Origin: Epithemia pelagica
Taxonomy: Eukaryota > Bacillariophyta > Bacillariophyceae > Surirellales > Surirellaceae
Direction: 5' to 3'
DNA length: 64,000 nt
Assembly: GCA_946965045.2 (NCBI GenBank)
Contig: OX337228.1
Location: 5,394,001 to 5,458,000 of the forward strand
Shown here in pieces: positions 11,191-19,686 of the stretch (its first letter is position 1; every line of letters begins with the position of its first letter). The notes beneath the pieces are model-generated. The model was not told the DNA's origin. It did not search any database and worked only from the letters and a program-made list of their open reading frames with translations. The position numbers and the translations under genes were made by a program.

Positions 11191-11367
11191 CCATATCGGG
11201 CTGGAGTGCACATATCGGGCTAGCCCGATATAGCCCGATCATATCGGGCAAACACCGTGTAAAATCACATAATAAAATGCACAGATCGGGCTGGCACGAT
11301 CGTATCGGGCCAGCCCGATCATATCGGGCTGAAATGCTCATATCGGGCTAGCCCGATCATATCAGGC
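11191..11367. repeat. Cluster of GATCGGGCT/AGCCCGATC palindromes
   Basis: Within about 175 bp the word ATATCGGGCT and its complement AGCCCGATAT or AGCCCGATC recur about ten times in both orientations. ATATCGGGCTAGCCCGATAT at 11212-11231 is a perfect 20-bp palindrome. Similar imperfect palindromes lie near 11301-11330 and 11339-11362. The run can fold into several alternative hairpins or cruciforms. No coding potential is supported. Confidence 0.85.
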
Positions 11368-11683
11368 ATTTAAATTCAATAGCCCTGTAAATACCCCTCT
11401 CAGAAATAAGAACACAATACACATATTATAGCAAAATATTGATGGATATATCATATTGCAAAGTCCAACATATGGAATAAGGGCATAGAGTGTCATATTC
11501 ATATTAAAAACGTGAAGCTGTTGTCATATCGGCACTCAAATATGACAAACGACTGCGGTGGAATGTGGAATGTGGAAGATATGGATCTTGTATTGGGTAT
11601 GCCTTTTGGTTTTTGCTTGAAAACCAACGACCAACCCTCAATCAACCTCAACCCTGACCCTGTCCCTGTGGAACACAACATAC
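11368..11683. other. AT-rich spacer, no gene seen
   Basis: AT-rich sequence between the palindrome cluster and the hairpin. A 69-codon open frame at 11512-11721 runs into the hairpin, has no recognisable feature, and is not called. Confidence 0.3.
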
Positions 11684-11762
11684 GGGGTCCGGGGGACGAA
11701 AAATTCCACCGCGATAGATAATACTACGCTATCGCGGTGTAATTTTTCGTCCCCCGGAGCCC
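11684..11762. repeat. Strong hairpin, 33-nt arms, 13-nt loop
   Basis: The left arm 11684-11716 and right arm 11730-11762 are reverse complements with only two mismatches. The core is CGGGGGACGAAAAATT followed by CCGCGATA, and the loop is 11717-11729. It looks like a foldback or miniature element, or a very stable RNA hairpin. It lies about 325 bp upstream of the SPF30-like gene. Confidence 0.9.
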
Positions 11763-12086
11763 ATAACAAGGCATCCCCGTTGTTGTAGCTAGTGTCTAGG
11801 TAGACCCTATTCTATGCATACTTCGGGTGGGCGGGCTGATTTCCCCAACTTCCAACACGGACGTAGGGCTCATAGGTGTAGCTATCTCTGCTACTCCACT
11901 CTAATGTTATCTCTATCTCCCCTATTGTTTCTGTCTCCTGTTTCGTTTTCGTGTCTCATCTCAGAACCACAACAGCAATAGGCAACGCAACAAACATTGC
12001 ATGAAACAACGCCCGACAACAAACGCTCGTGGTAAGGTCTTAGGAATACTCAGCGCAAAGTATCGCAAGTTGCCTATCGGTGCGAA
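11763..12086. other. Upstream region of the SPF30-like gene
   Basis: No coding region. Pyrimidine-rich sequence (TCTCTATCTCCCCTATTGTTTCTGTCTCC, spread over 11910-11940) precedes the gene. It is probably promoter and 5' UTR. Confidence 0.4.
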
Positions 12087-12797
12087 ATGGCCAGCGCCAG
12101 TACTTCAAGTGAGCTGTCACAACAGCATCAAGAGCTTCTAGAAGTCGAACAGCTTCTACAGGACTCTCCTCATGATGAGTCCTTGCTGCAACTGAAGGCT
12201 GATCTTCTGGAACTCATCGCTGTAACACAAGCGACAGTAAAAAGTACCGAGAAAAGTACCGAGAATTCGAATGCCTCATTGGAAGAGGTGGTAGCGCACC
12301 AGGGCACAACTTCTATTGACACCCCAAACAACGATGAAGAGCAAATATCTGGCTGGACCACGTTAGAAACAGGAGTTGGTAAACGAAACTTGGAGGACAA
12401 ATCAGAAGAAACACAGCAAGTCCCATTCGATCTGAGAACGTCTGACCCACCAGTGAATGTGGACGACAGACCACAGAAGAAGAAAAAACTCTCTTCAAGC
12501 CCCGCAAAAGAGTTTCAAATTCCGGTTCATTTGCAGCCCAATGAGAAAGACAGTAAATCGGAGATGAACCGTAAAAAGCGAGCAGTCAAAGCTTTGAAAA
12601 ATCAATGGCGTACTCATCGAAAGGAGCACGAAGCAAACAAGAAACAGAAATCTTGGCAGGATTTCCAGAAACGAGGCAAGTCTGGGACATCTACGGGAAG
12701 CAGCATGTTCTCCACCAGCAACGATGGACATACCAAGGTCGGAGTCGTAGGCGGGCGAAGTATGACCGATTTTGCCTCTCGCAAACGACATAAGTGA
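12087..12797 (+). CDS. SPF30/SMNDC1-like splicing factor, apparently without Tudor domain
   Basis: 236 aa, single exon. The N-terminus (residues about 10-50, HQELLEVEQLLQDSPHDESL then LQLKADLLELI) resembles the leading helical region of SPF30/SMNDC1, a splicing factor that helps tri-snRNP join the spliceosome. The middle FQIPVHLQPNEKDSKSEMNR then KKRAVKALKNQWR matches the plant-type SPF30 linker (FKIP...KRRAIKALK..WR). The tail has KKQKSWQDFQKRGK and the conserved KVGVVGG. Usual family members carry a Tudor domain between the N-terminal helices and the linker. Here that space (about residues 55-140) is acidic, low-complexity and shows no Tudor aromatic pattern. The assignment rests on N- and C-terminal similarity. 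A nuclear role is inferred from basic clusters (PQKKKKL). Confidence 0.65.
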   Translation: MASASTSSELSQQHQELLEVEQLLQDSPHDESLLQLKADLLELIAVTQATVKSTEKSTENSNASLEEVVAHQGTTSIDTPNNDEEQISGWTTLETGVGKRNLEDKSEETQQVPFDLRTSDPPVNVDDRPQKKKKLSSSPAKEFQIPVHLQPNEKDSKSEMNRKKRAVKALKNQWRTHRKEHEANKKQKSWQDFQKRGKSGTSTGSSMFSTSNDGHTKVGVVGGRSMTDFASRKRHK

Positions 12798-12830
12798 CTG
12801 TTGTGGGTGATATGGTAACCATTATCTACT

Positions 12831-12976
12831 GTCCAAACGAAACGCAGATGATTCTCTTCGTCCGTCCGTTGGCCAAATCATCTGCACTCCTCTGGTAGAA
12901 CTCTGTTCACGGTCAAAACGAAACACAGATGGTTCTCTTTGTCCGTCCGTTTACTAATCATCTGCACTCCTCTGGT
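12831..12976. repeat. Imperfect tandem duplication downstream of the SPF30-like gene
   Basis: Two copies (12831-12896 and 12912-12976) of a roughly 65-bp unit read GTCCAAACGAAACGCAGATG... and ...CATCTGCACTCCTCTGGT. Within each copy CAGATGATT (or CAGATGGTT) and AATCATCTG form an inverted repeat. The unit lies in the presumed 3' UTR or spacer. Confidence 0.85.
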
Positions 12977-13175
12977 CTTCAATTCGAGCATTCTTCAATA
13001 TGCACTGCTTCTATGGAATCAGGTTGTTGGTTCATCACATCCTGTTTGCTCAAAACTGAAGCAAACGAAAAAGACAATATCATCATCGCCCGATATAACC
13101 TCTACTAGTGGTATACGCTACTTATCTATCACCAGAAAGTGCAGTTCATCACGTCAAATTGTGCCGCTAATCGCC

Positions 13176-14356
13176 CTACGAACCTGGCTTGAAACTTGAT
13201 AGATCCTTCTTTTTCTTCTTCTTAGTTGCCTTGGGCTTCGTGGCAGGCACTGCGGCCGCTGTTGTTTCTGTTTCAGGTACCTTGGCAGGGGTAGGATCCG
13301 GCGATTCACTTGGTGTGTCTTCCTTCTCAGTTTTCGACGGTCCAGCTCCGGCAGCGGTTGCATCCGCTACTTCTGCTTTCTTCCCTTCATCGCCAGGGGA
13401 TGATTTTCTGTCTTCTTGTTCCTGGTCCGAGGGAGCGGCACTTTTCATCGGTGGTTTCGCGGGAGTTTTGTTGCTGTTTGTCTTCGTTGCCCAGGAAGCG
13501 CCTCCACCCACCGGTGTCTTCTTGGGAACTCGTGCGGGTTGAGCAGACTTCTCCTTTTGTTCTAAAATTTTGTCTGCCGCCGCCAGGTCTGGGAACAACT
13601 CCTCGTTTGAAGTGTCCAGTTGCTGCTGTTTCCCAGCTACGCCCATGCGCACTTTCGAGAGATTGGCGTTCTGGGATGCACGCATCCGAGCAGACACCCA
13701 TATGCCTCCACCGCCAGAGGCAGCCTTCGCGGCCTCTTTCTCTTGTGCTTCTTGCTCTTTGCGCTCTTTCTCGGCTTTCGCTCTCGCAGCTTCACGTTCC
13801 ATTCCTTCCCGTGCAGCTGCTAGCTGCGCCTTCGTTTCTTCGACACGAAGTTTTTCGGAAATATTATCAGAACCCTTGTTTTGAGAAAAAGACTTCATGT
13901 CCAGAACTTCAGGCGCCGAGCTATTAGACACAGTCTTGCTACGCGAAACAACAGCTGCTTCGTCCCATTGCTGCTCTTCTCCGCCACTTGCCGCCTGATC
14001 ACTGGTCGGGGCTTCGTGTTCATTATCGGTCACAACAGCGCCAGATGTCGGAGCCGTTGCGGTCACATTGGCGTGTCCCTGTGATGCAGCCGTGGCCGAT
14101 TGAGACTGAGCGGCCTCGATATCTTTCGACAAAGCCGGAGCTTCCCTGTGAGTTCGACACCATTCCAGTAAGAAAGCCTCAAATCATAGTTGTTGAAATT
14201 CATGGCCGTACACTTCGTCAAGAAAACGAATTATGGTTTTACGTACACATGAGTGGTTTGACTAACCGTGGAGACGTCGATCAGGTTTGCATTGAACTTG
14301 AATGCCTTCTTTTTCCTCTTCTTGTTCGCGAAAAACGCGGCCGCTGCTTCCGACAT
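13176..14356 (-). CDS. CDV3-like low-complexity protein (tentative)
   Basis: Two exons on the minus strand: 14247-14356 (ATG at 14356) and 13176-14145, with a 101-nt GT-AG intron at 14146-14246. The product is about 359 aa. The start MSEAAAAFFANKKRKKKAFK followed by FNAN and, across the splice, THVEAPALSKD resembles the short basic N-terminal motif of CDV3-type proteins. The rest is mostly disordered: an Ala/Glu/Lys-rich coiled segment (EKLRVEETKAQLAAAREGME), IWVSARMRA, EELFPDLAAADKI, a Pro/Ser/Glu tail and a terminal run of seven lysines (TKKKKKKD). A donor 20 nt upstream (ACG|GTTAGT) would break the frame, which favours the donor at 14247/14246. Function is not known with confidence. No catalytic domain is seen. 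Confidence 0.6.
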
Positions 14357-15064
14357 GATCTCTTGGTGATTACAGATAGAGAGTTCAGGTCAGGATGATC
14401 CACGAGATCATTGTGAGTATCAATCAAAAACGACTACGCAGCATTCAATTGCAAACGTCTTTGTGCGGTGGTGGTAAGACTTGCGCTGCGATTGCCGCCG
14501 AGCGAAATCATCGTCTCTCGTTGAGGAGGGCGGACGCCAGACGTACCGTACCCTACGTATTAGCGTGCGAGCCATGAGAGCCTATTTCCTCCTCTAGCTA
14601 GCAATGTAAACTTTGGTCTAAGGTATCCCCGTCTCTGATGTCGTGCCATGGCATACCAACAATCCCATAAGCCAACCTTAGACGAGGGCAGAACCTGACT
14701 TTCAGAAAGGAAAGTTACACTACAAGACGTAGATTATTTGAATTCCAGAGGCCAGAGATTGTTTCCCTTAGAAGTTTGGTGGCTACTTCTCTTCGAACAT
14801 GGAAAACAGATGGACGATGAAAATACTCATAAGTTGGAACGAAAGTGACTTGGAAGGAAGCCTAAAGACTACTCTTAACATAAGATAGGCTCATTTGTGT
14901 AGAAAAAGGAAGACGGACACTTCTTTCGTACCAGTCGTTTGAAGTGTCATCCGACATCCGACACATGTCAAATGTCAACACAAAGGAGATAAGATGCATC
15001 CTCGTGAATCAAAATCAAACAGCCAAAATCAAACACTATGAAATGATGATTAATTAATGTGGAA
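14357..15064. other. Intergenic, no gene seen
   Basis: This region lies between the start of the CDV3-like gene and the 3' end of the NDK gene, both on the minus strand. It should hold the promoter of the former and terminator of the latter. CTCCTCTAGCTAGC occurs at about 14588. No coding region or RNA gene was recognised. Confidence 0.4.
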
Positions 15065-15783
15065 CTACTCATAGATCCAATCTTTGCTGTGGCTTTCCCA
15101 GTCAAGAAGTTCCGATTCGTCGAACCACAAAGCAATCTCTTTCTCGGCATTTTCAACAGAATCAGAGCCATGACAAATGTTGCGTCCAACTTCAATGCAA
15201 AAGTCACCGCGGATTGTTCCAGGTGCACTCTCCAACGGGTTGGTGGCCCCAAGCATCTTACGTCCGGTGCTCACTGCTTCTTTTCCTTCCCACACCATGG
15301 ACACGACAGGTCCAGAAAGCATGTATTCTTTCAGTTTGGGGAAAAATGGCTTCTCCACCAAGTCTTTGTAGTGTTGCTCAAGGAGCTCGCCAGTGGCCTG
15401 CTTTGTCTTCATGGCGACAAGCTTGTAGCCCTTTTGTTCAAATCGAGATACGATGTTTCCGACGATACCTCTTTGAACGCCATCAGGTTTGATCTGTATC
15501 GACCATCAGCAAAAGTCAGAGTGCCACTAAATCAAAAGACCTCATTAAGGCCAAACTTTTCTGTAGTGCGCTGATCTGGAAGACGAGTCAACGCTCAATA
15601 CATGTCATGTGATCAAATCAAAGAACGATGACGTACCATGATGTAAGTTCGTTCCGCCGCGGACATACGAAGAACGCCTCCTCTACTGCGGGATGTCGAC
15701 GCTCTCAATGGGGCGAAGGCAGATGTGAGCGATACGAAGAGTGTTGCCCATAGGGCCAAGAAGAAAGAAGTTTTCGTCATCAT
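15065..15783 (-). CDS. NDK: Nucleoside diphosphate kinase, plastid-targeted
   Basis: Two exons: 15637-15783 and 15065-15493, with a 143-nt GT-AG intron. The product is 191 aa. It transfers the gamma phosphate of ATP to NDPs. Family marks are [15 protein letters not shown] at the splice junction, [12 protein letters not shown] near the end, and the phosphate-accepting His in [10 protein letters not shown] (about residue 157). The N-terminus [20 protein letters not shown] ending SAFAPLRAS is a signal peptide plus the diatom plastid motif with Phe at the cleavage site. I therefore infer plastid import through the ER. An upstream in-frame extension exists but the ATG at 15783 gives the best signal peptide. 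It is divergent from the Sec14-like gene. Confidence 0.93.
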
Positions 15784-16402
15784 GGAGCGTCGTTTAGATC
15801 CACCCTTTTTTGTCTCTGCCGTCAATTTTTGCATCTGACACTTCAGATCAGATTGGAAAATTGGAATTGGATCCATTATCCATATCCATCGGATTTCTGA
15901 CGTTCGCGTGATGTGGCCGGGCATCCACTCGCCTCGCGTGACTGAGAAAAGATTCCCGCGACCATCCAAAGAGGTGCGAATCTTGTCGCACCCACGATTT
16001 TGGACGAGATTCTGTATCCCAACTTGTGGTACTTAGGGAGCTATATAAGTACATAATAACCCATACATTTCTTTAGATTGTACATCCAATTTCTAGAGCG
16101 CGGTATTGATTTTTATTGATAATATCCATTGACTCTATGTGGATGTAAGCGCTTGAAATTGTTGGTGAAAGGATGCAGATGCAGCAGTGTCACCGCGTGG
16201 GCCGTGGCGTGGACTTTTGGTTCGTGGAGAGTCTACTGTATGTAGCTATCGCAAATCGCAAGAAAAAACACGCAAACGGCATTGTTGTTGTTGACGGAAC
16301 TCCACAATCGCATCTCTACTGAGCATCGTAGTTCTCTGCCGCTCAGTGCATTACCTTCCGTCTTTGAGCTCTACGAATAGCATAAAAGCAATAAACGCAA
16401 GA
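15784..16402. promoter_or_regulatory. Divergent promoter region, NDK / Sec14-like gene
   Basis: A 619-bp gap between two genes transcribed away from each other, so both promoters must lie here. No coding sequence is supported. AT-rich sequence with TATATAAGTA (about 16032) is present but I cannot prove it is a TATA box. Confidence 0.45.
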
Positions 16403-17858
16403 ATGGCTGAAGCGAAGACTGGACCATTTAAAGCCGACGAGGGCTGGACTAAAGTTCAGCTAATGGGAGGTTCCGAGACTCCGGCCGTCACGAAATCCAA
16501 GGTATGTCTCTGCCAGCGAAAAAACTGTGGGGAATCTTTTGCAGTCCTTCATCTCAGCCTTATATTGAATTGTAGGTTGTAAAAGGGAAAGGGGTTGACG
16601 AAGATCCGACTTTGTGGGGACGACCTGGTCATTTGACTGCCGAAGAGACGGATGTTTATTTCAAATTCAAGGATGAGGTATCGAAGCGAGGTGGTGACTT
16701 TAAAGATACAGTTTTCTGTTTTGGGCTAGAAGAAGGGGAAGTTTGGGCACTCTGCCGCTGGCTGCGAGCTCGTAAATATGTGTATGATGATGTCATTAAG
16801 ATGGTTGAGGAAGCGACTGAAGTCCGTAAGGAAGCCAAGGCCAAAGACTTTTACCCCGATCCTCTTGATGCGTTGGGCTGTGAGGCATCGCTCTTCTACG
16901 CACAATACCCTCAGCTATACTGTGGTTATGCTAAGAGCGGAGTTCCTGTTTTCATCAGCAAACCAGGTATTCTCAATGTTGACGGAATGGAGACCATTAC
17001 CACTCTTGATGGAATCATTAAGTTCCACTGGTTCATTATGATGCACGACTTTGCGAAGCGCTTGCGGGGACAAAAGGCAAAAGATCCCGAAAATTTCAAG
17101 CGGTGAGTTTCTTCCTGGGTGATGCAGAAATCTCTTTCCATTCATCTCTTACCCTGAATGCTTCTTTTGATCATGTAAGATTTGAATGTCTTTGTGTACT
17201 CGATTTAAACCACTTGACAACCTCCCAGCTTTCTCGTAGAGCAATGGCGATTATCAAAGAGCAATCTGCAATCGATTCAGTCTGTTTCCCTGAAACGATG
17301 GCCAAGATGGTTCTTTTGAACGCACCCACATTCTTTGCCGCGACATGGAGACTCATCAAAGGATGGCTCGACCCACGCACTCAAGCCAAGATTGAAGTCA
17401 TCTCAAGCAAGTCTGCAGGCGAAAAGAGATTGTTGGAACTTGTTGATGCTGACCAACTCCCATCGGATTATGGCGGCAAAGGGCAGGAAACAGAGAAAAC
17501 GTTGGCTGAATCATCTGAAGGCGATGAAAAGCGTTTGGTGACCAAAATGTTGTATCTTCGTGGCCACGGCTCTGAAACTATGGACGTCCCCAAGGGTATG
17601 AGTGTCAAGGTAACTATAATCACGCGCTCTACGTCGGGAGCAACCTTCTCCATGACCGACGCTGACTCTAAGAAAGTTTTGAATGATTCGATCAAAGTTG
17701 TTCATCCTGACGAGAGCTCCGTCACTCCTACTCGTCATGTTTTGAACCCAGAGAGCAATATCAAGGGCCCTATCAAGCTCAAAGTAAAGGCGGACTCCAG
17801 CGGCAGTCGATTCTCAACCCACAATTTCCTGATCGCTTTTGCTTTCTTTGAAGGTTAA
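16403..17858 (+). CDS. Sec14-like (CRAL-TRIO) protein with C-terminal GOLD-like domain
   Basis: Three exons: 16403-16501, 16576-17102 and 17240-17858, giving 414 aa. The CRAL-TRIO N domain includes ALCRWLRARKYVYDDVIKM. The lipid-binding domain follows (YCGYAKSGVPVFI, FPETMAKMVLLNAPTFFAAT, then WRLIKGWLDPRTQAKI, matching the Sec14 family nAP..F...W..iK..ld..T..KI). A beta-rich C-terminal segment (about residues 310-414, LYLRGHGSETMDVPKGMSV...THNFLIAFAFF) looks like a GOLD domain. Such proteins move phosphatidylinositol or other lipids between membranes and act in Golgi or plasma-membrane traffic. The second intron ends at TCTCGTAG; the nearer-looking acceptor CTCCCAG at 17228 would break the frame. 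It is convergent with the methyltransferase gene, 66 bp apart. Confidence 0.9.
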
Positions 17859-17924
17859 ATAAAAAAATACTCCTAGATGATTAAAAAATCGGTAGCACAA
17901 CAAAGGAATCAGAAATTCATATAG

Positions 17925-19289
17925 TTAAGATGTGTGTTCGCCTCTGCCAGATTTGTCCATACTTCGTCGTCGTGCCCGCGTAGTTGCACCAGGCGACATT
18001 TTCTTGTAAAGGGTGCTCTCAACCCATGTCTTGGTTGCTCCACTTCGAATACGCTCGATCCCTTCAGCAAAAAGCGGATCGACCACCGCGTCGTTATTGA
18101 TGATATTGGAAGGCTTTGTTTTGCTTTGACGTCGGTATAAATACCCCGTATGTCCTTCCTTCGAACCATGCATCGAGGTAGGAGTCTGTGCGATAAGGTC
18201 CACGTCGAATTCATAACTCCGAATAATATCTTTTGGACCATGAAAACAAATCAGATAAAGCGAACTGCTTCGATTCCAGATCTCGGCTAAATCGACCCAC
18301 AAAGCTGGTGGGAAACTGGGCCATAAGAAGATAGGGTGAGGAAACAAGCCGATCGTCCAATTTCTTGAAATAGATATGAGGACTTACCCAATACTAAACA
18401 TGTATATGTGAGTGAACGGATCGAAAACATTTGCAGCTCGTATATCCCCTTGTACGAATATGCACCTTTGGCTACGGGAAGAGATCTCCGTGTTGCCAGC
18501 CTTATCGACATCACTACAAAGGCCCCGAAGACAGTTCATGGACAGCAGCCAACGATCGCTGTCAATTTCAAGGCCATAACTTAGCTCCACCCCTGGATCA
18601 TGGGCCACGTGAAAATTCGGTTTCCCTATTCCACTTCCTACGTCGAGAAAACGACTTGACCGATCAAAGCTTGTGTGTTCTTTCATCAAGTTAACCATTT
18701 TTTGCATTGAACCCATTGTTAGCTCTCCGTAAATAGGGCCATGCGATGCGTTTCCACCAATAGATCCCGTCAGCTTTCGGATCACCCCATAAACCGTTTT
18801 CACTCCGTCCGAGACAACTATTTCGGAGGTCAGTCGACCAAATAGGAGCCTACGTTTAGCTGGTGATTGATGTGCTGTCGATTGAGCTCTCGCAGGGGTG
18901 ACAAGCTGCGGTTTCAGTGTATCTCGAGTGGTGAACAAAGAACGACAAACAGCGTCTGAATTCGATTCCGTCTCTTCAGATGGAGAAAACAGAAGTGAAC
19001 CGTTTGAAGTGTTGCCCTCTGCTCTGTGTTTCTTAGAATCAGAATGCCCTGGGGTAATAACAGGACGGCTTCCGTCAAGGTGAACTTGAGGAACATCAAC
19101 GTATGCTACGGCTTGGATTTCCTCATTCACCGAGGATTCCGCCAGGTTCAAGCGGACTCGCTTCGGCGGTGTCCTGATGTCATTCTCATCACTATTGTTT
19201 TCTTCGGCAGCGAGAGCGATTTGTTCAGCTTCCCGATCATTCTGTTGCTCATCAGACTCAAGGCCACGAGACCGCTTCACTCGGCTCAT
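17925..19289 (-). CDS. DOT1-like class I methyltransferase
   Basis: Two exons: 18388-19289 and 17925-18315, with a 72-nt GT-AG intron. The product is 430 aa. The first about 165 residues are charged and disordered, with basic clusters (PPKRVRLNL, AKRRLLFGRL) suggesting nuclear location. The catalytic region starts near PIYGELTMGSMQKMVNLMKE and has the SAM-binding motif RFLDVGSGIGKPNFHVA. An acidic YGLEIDSDRW follows, and FTHIYMFSIGFPPALW is restored exactly across the intron. This order (YGE...VGSG.GK...G.E......F.FP..L) is that of the DOT1 family, which methylates histone H3 on a core lysine. The substrate here is inferred only. The C-terminal 60 residues are basic (TTRARRRSMDKSG), as expected for nucleosome contact. 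Confidence 0.75.
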
Positions 19290-19686
19290 CTCCGTATCGT
19301 CGTATTCGATTTTGTTTTCGACTCAGTTGAAGCAGAATGATTAACTCTGCAGAGAACGAACGTGGATGATGATTCGCAGGCATCGTGGATGCACTTCGTC
19401 CATCGCCAATATTGCTCGCTCTTGAAAAAATGAGCGAAAAGAGGGGCAAAAATCCGGGATGACGGACGGGACGACCCCCCAAACCCAGACCTCTAGGTAG
19501 TAGCTCTAGTAGCTAGAGAACTACAGTACTATAGAGATAGCTAGTTAGTCGAGTCAAGGTCACGGGTCACGGGTCAATTTCTCTACTCTCTACTCGTACT
19601 CCTAACTCCTCTAGGAGTAGGAGAAACTAATCGCATTGTCATTACTCATACTCCTAGTGAAATCGTTGAACGAGTCCCCGCTGCTC
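19290..19686. promoter_or_regulatory. Upstream region of the methyltransferase gene with CTAG/ACTCCTA-rich tract
   Basis: No gene. Between 19490 and 19660 the sequence is a low-complexity mix of AGCTAG, CTCTAGTAG, ACTCCTA and TAGGAGTAG, plus a direct repeat GGTCACGGGTCACGGGTC at about 19558-19575. Similar tracts lie near other gene starts in this window. Confidence 0.5.
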
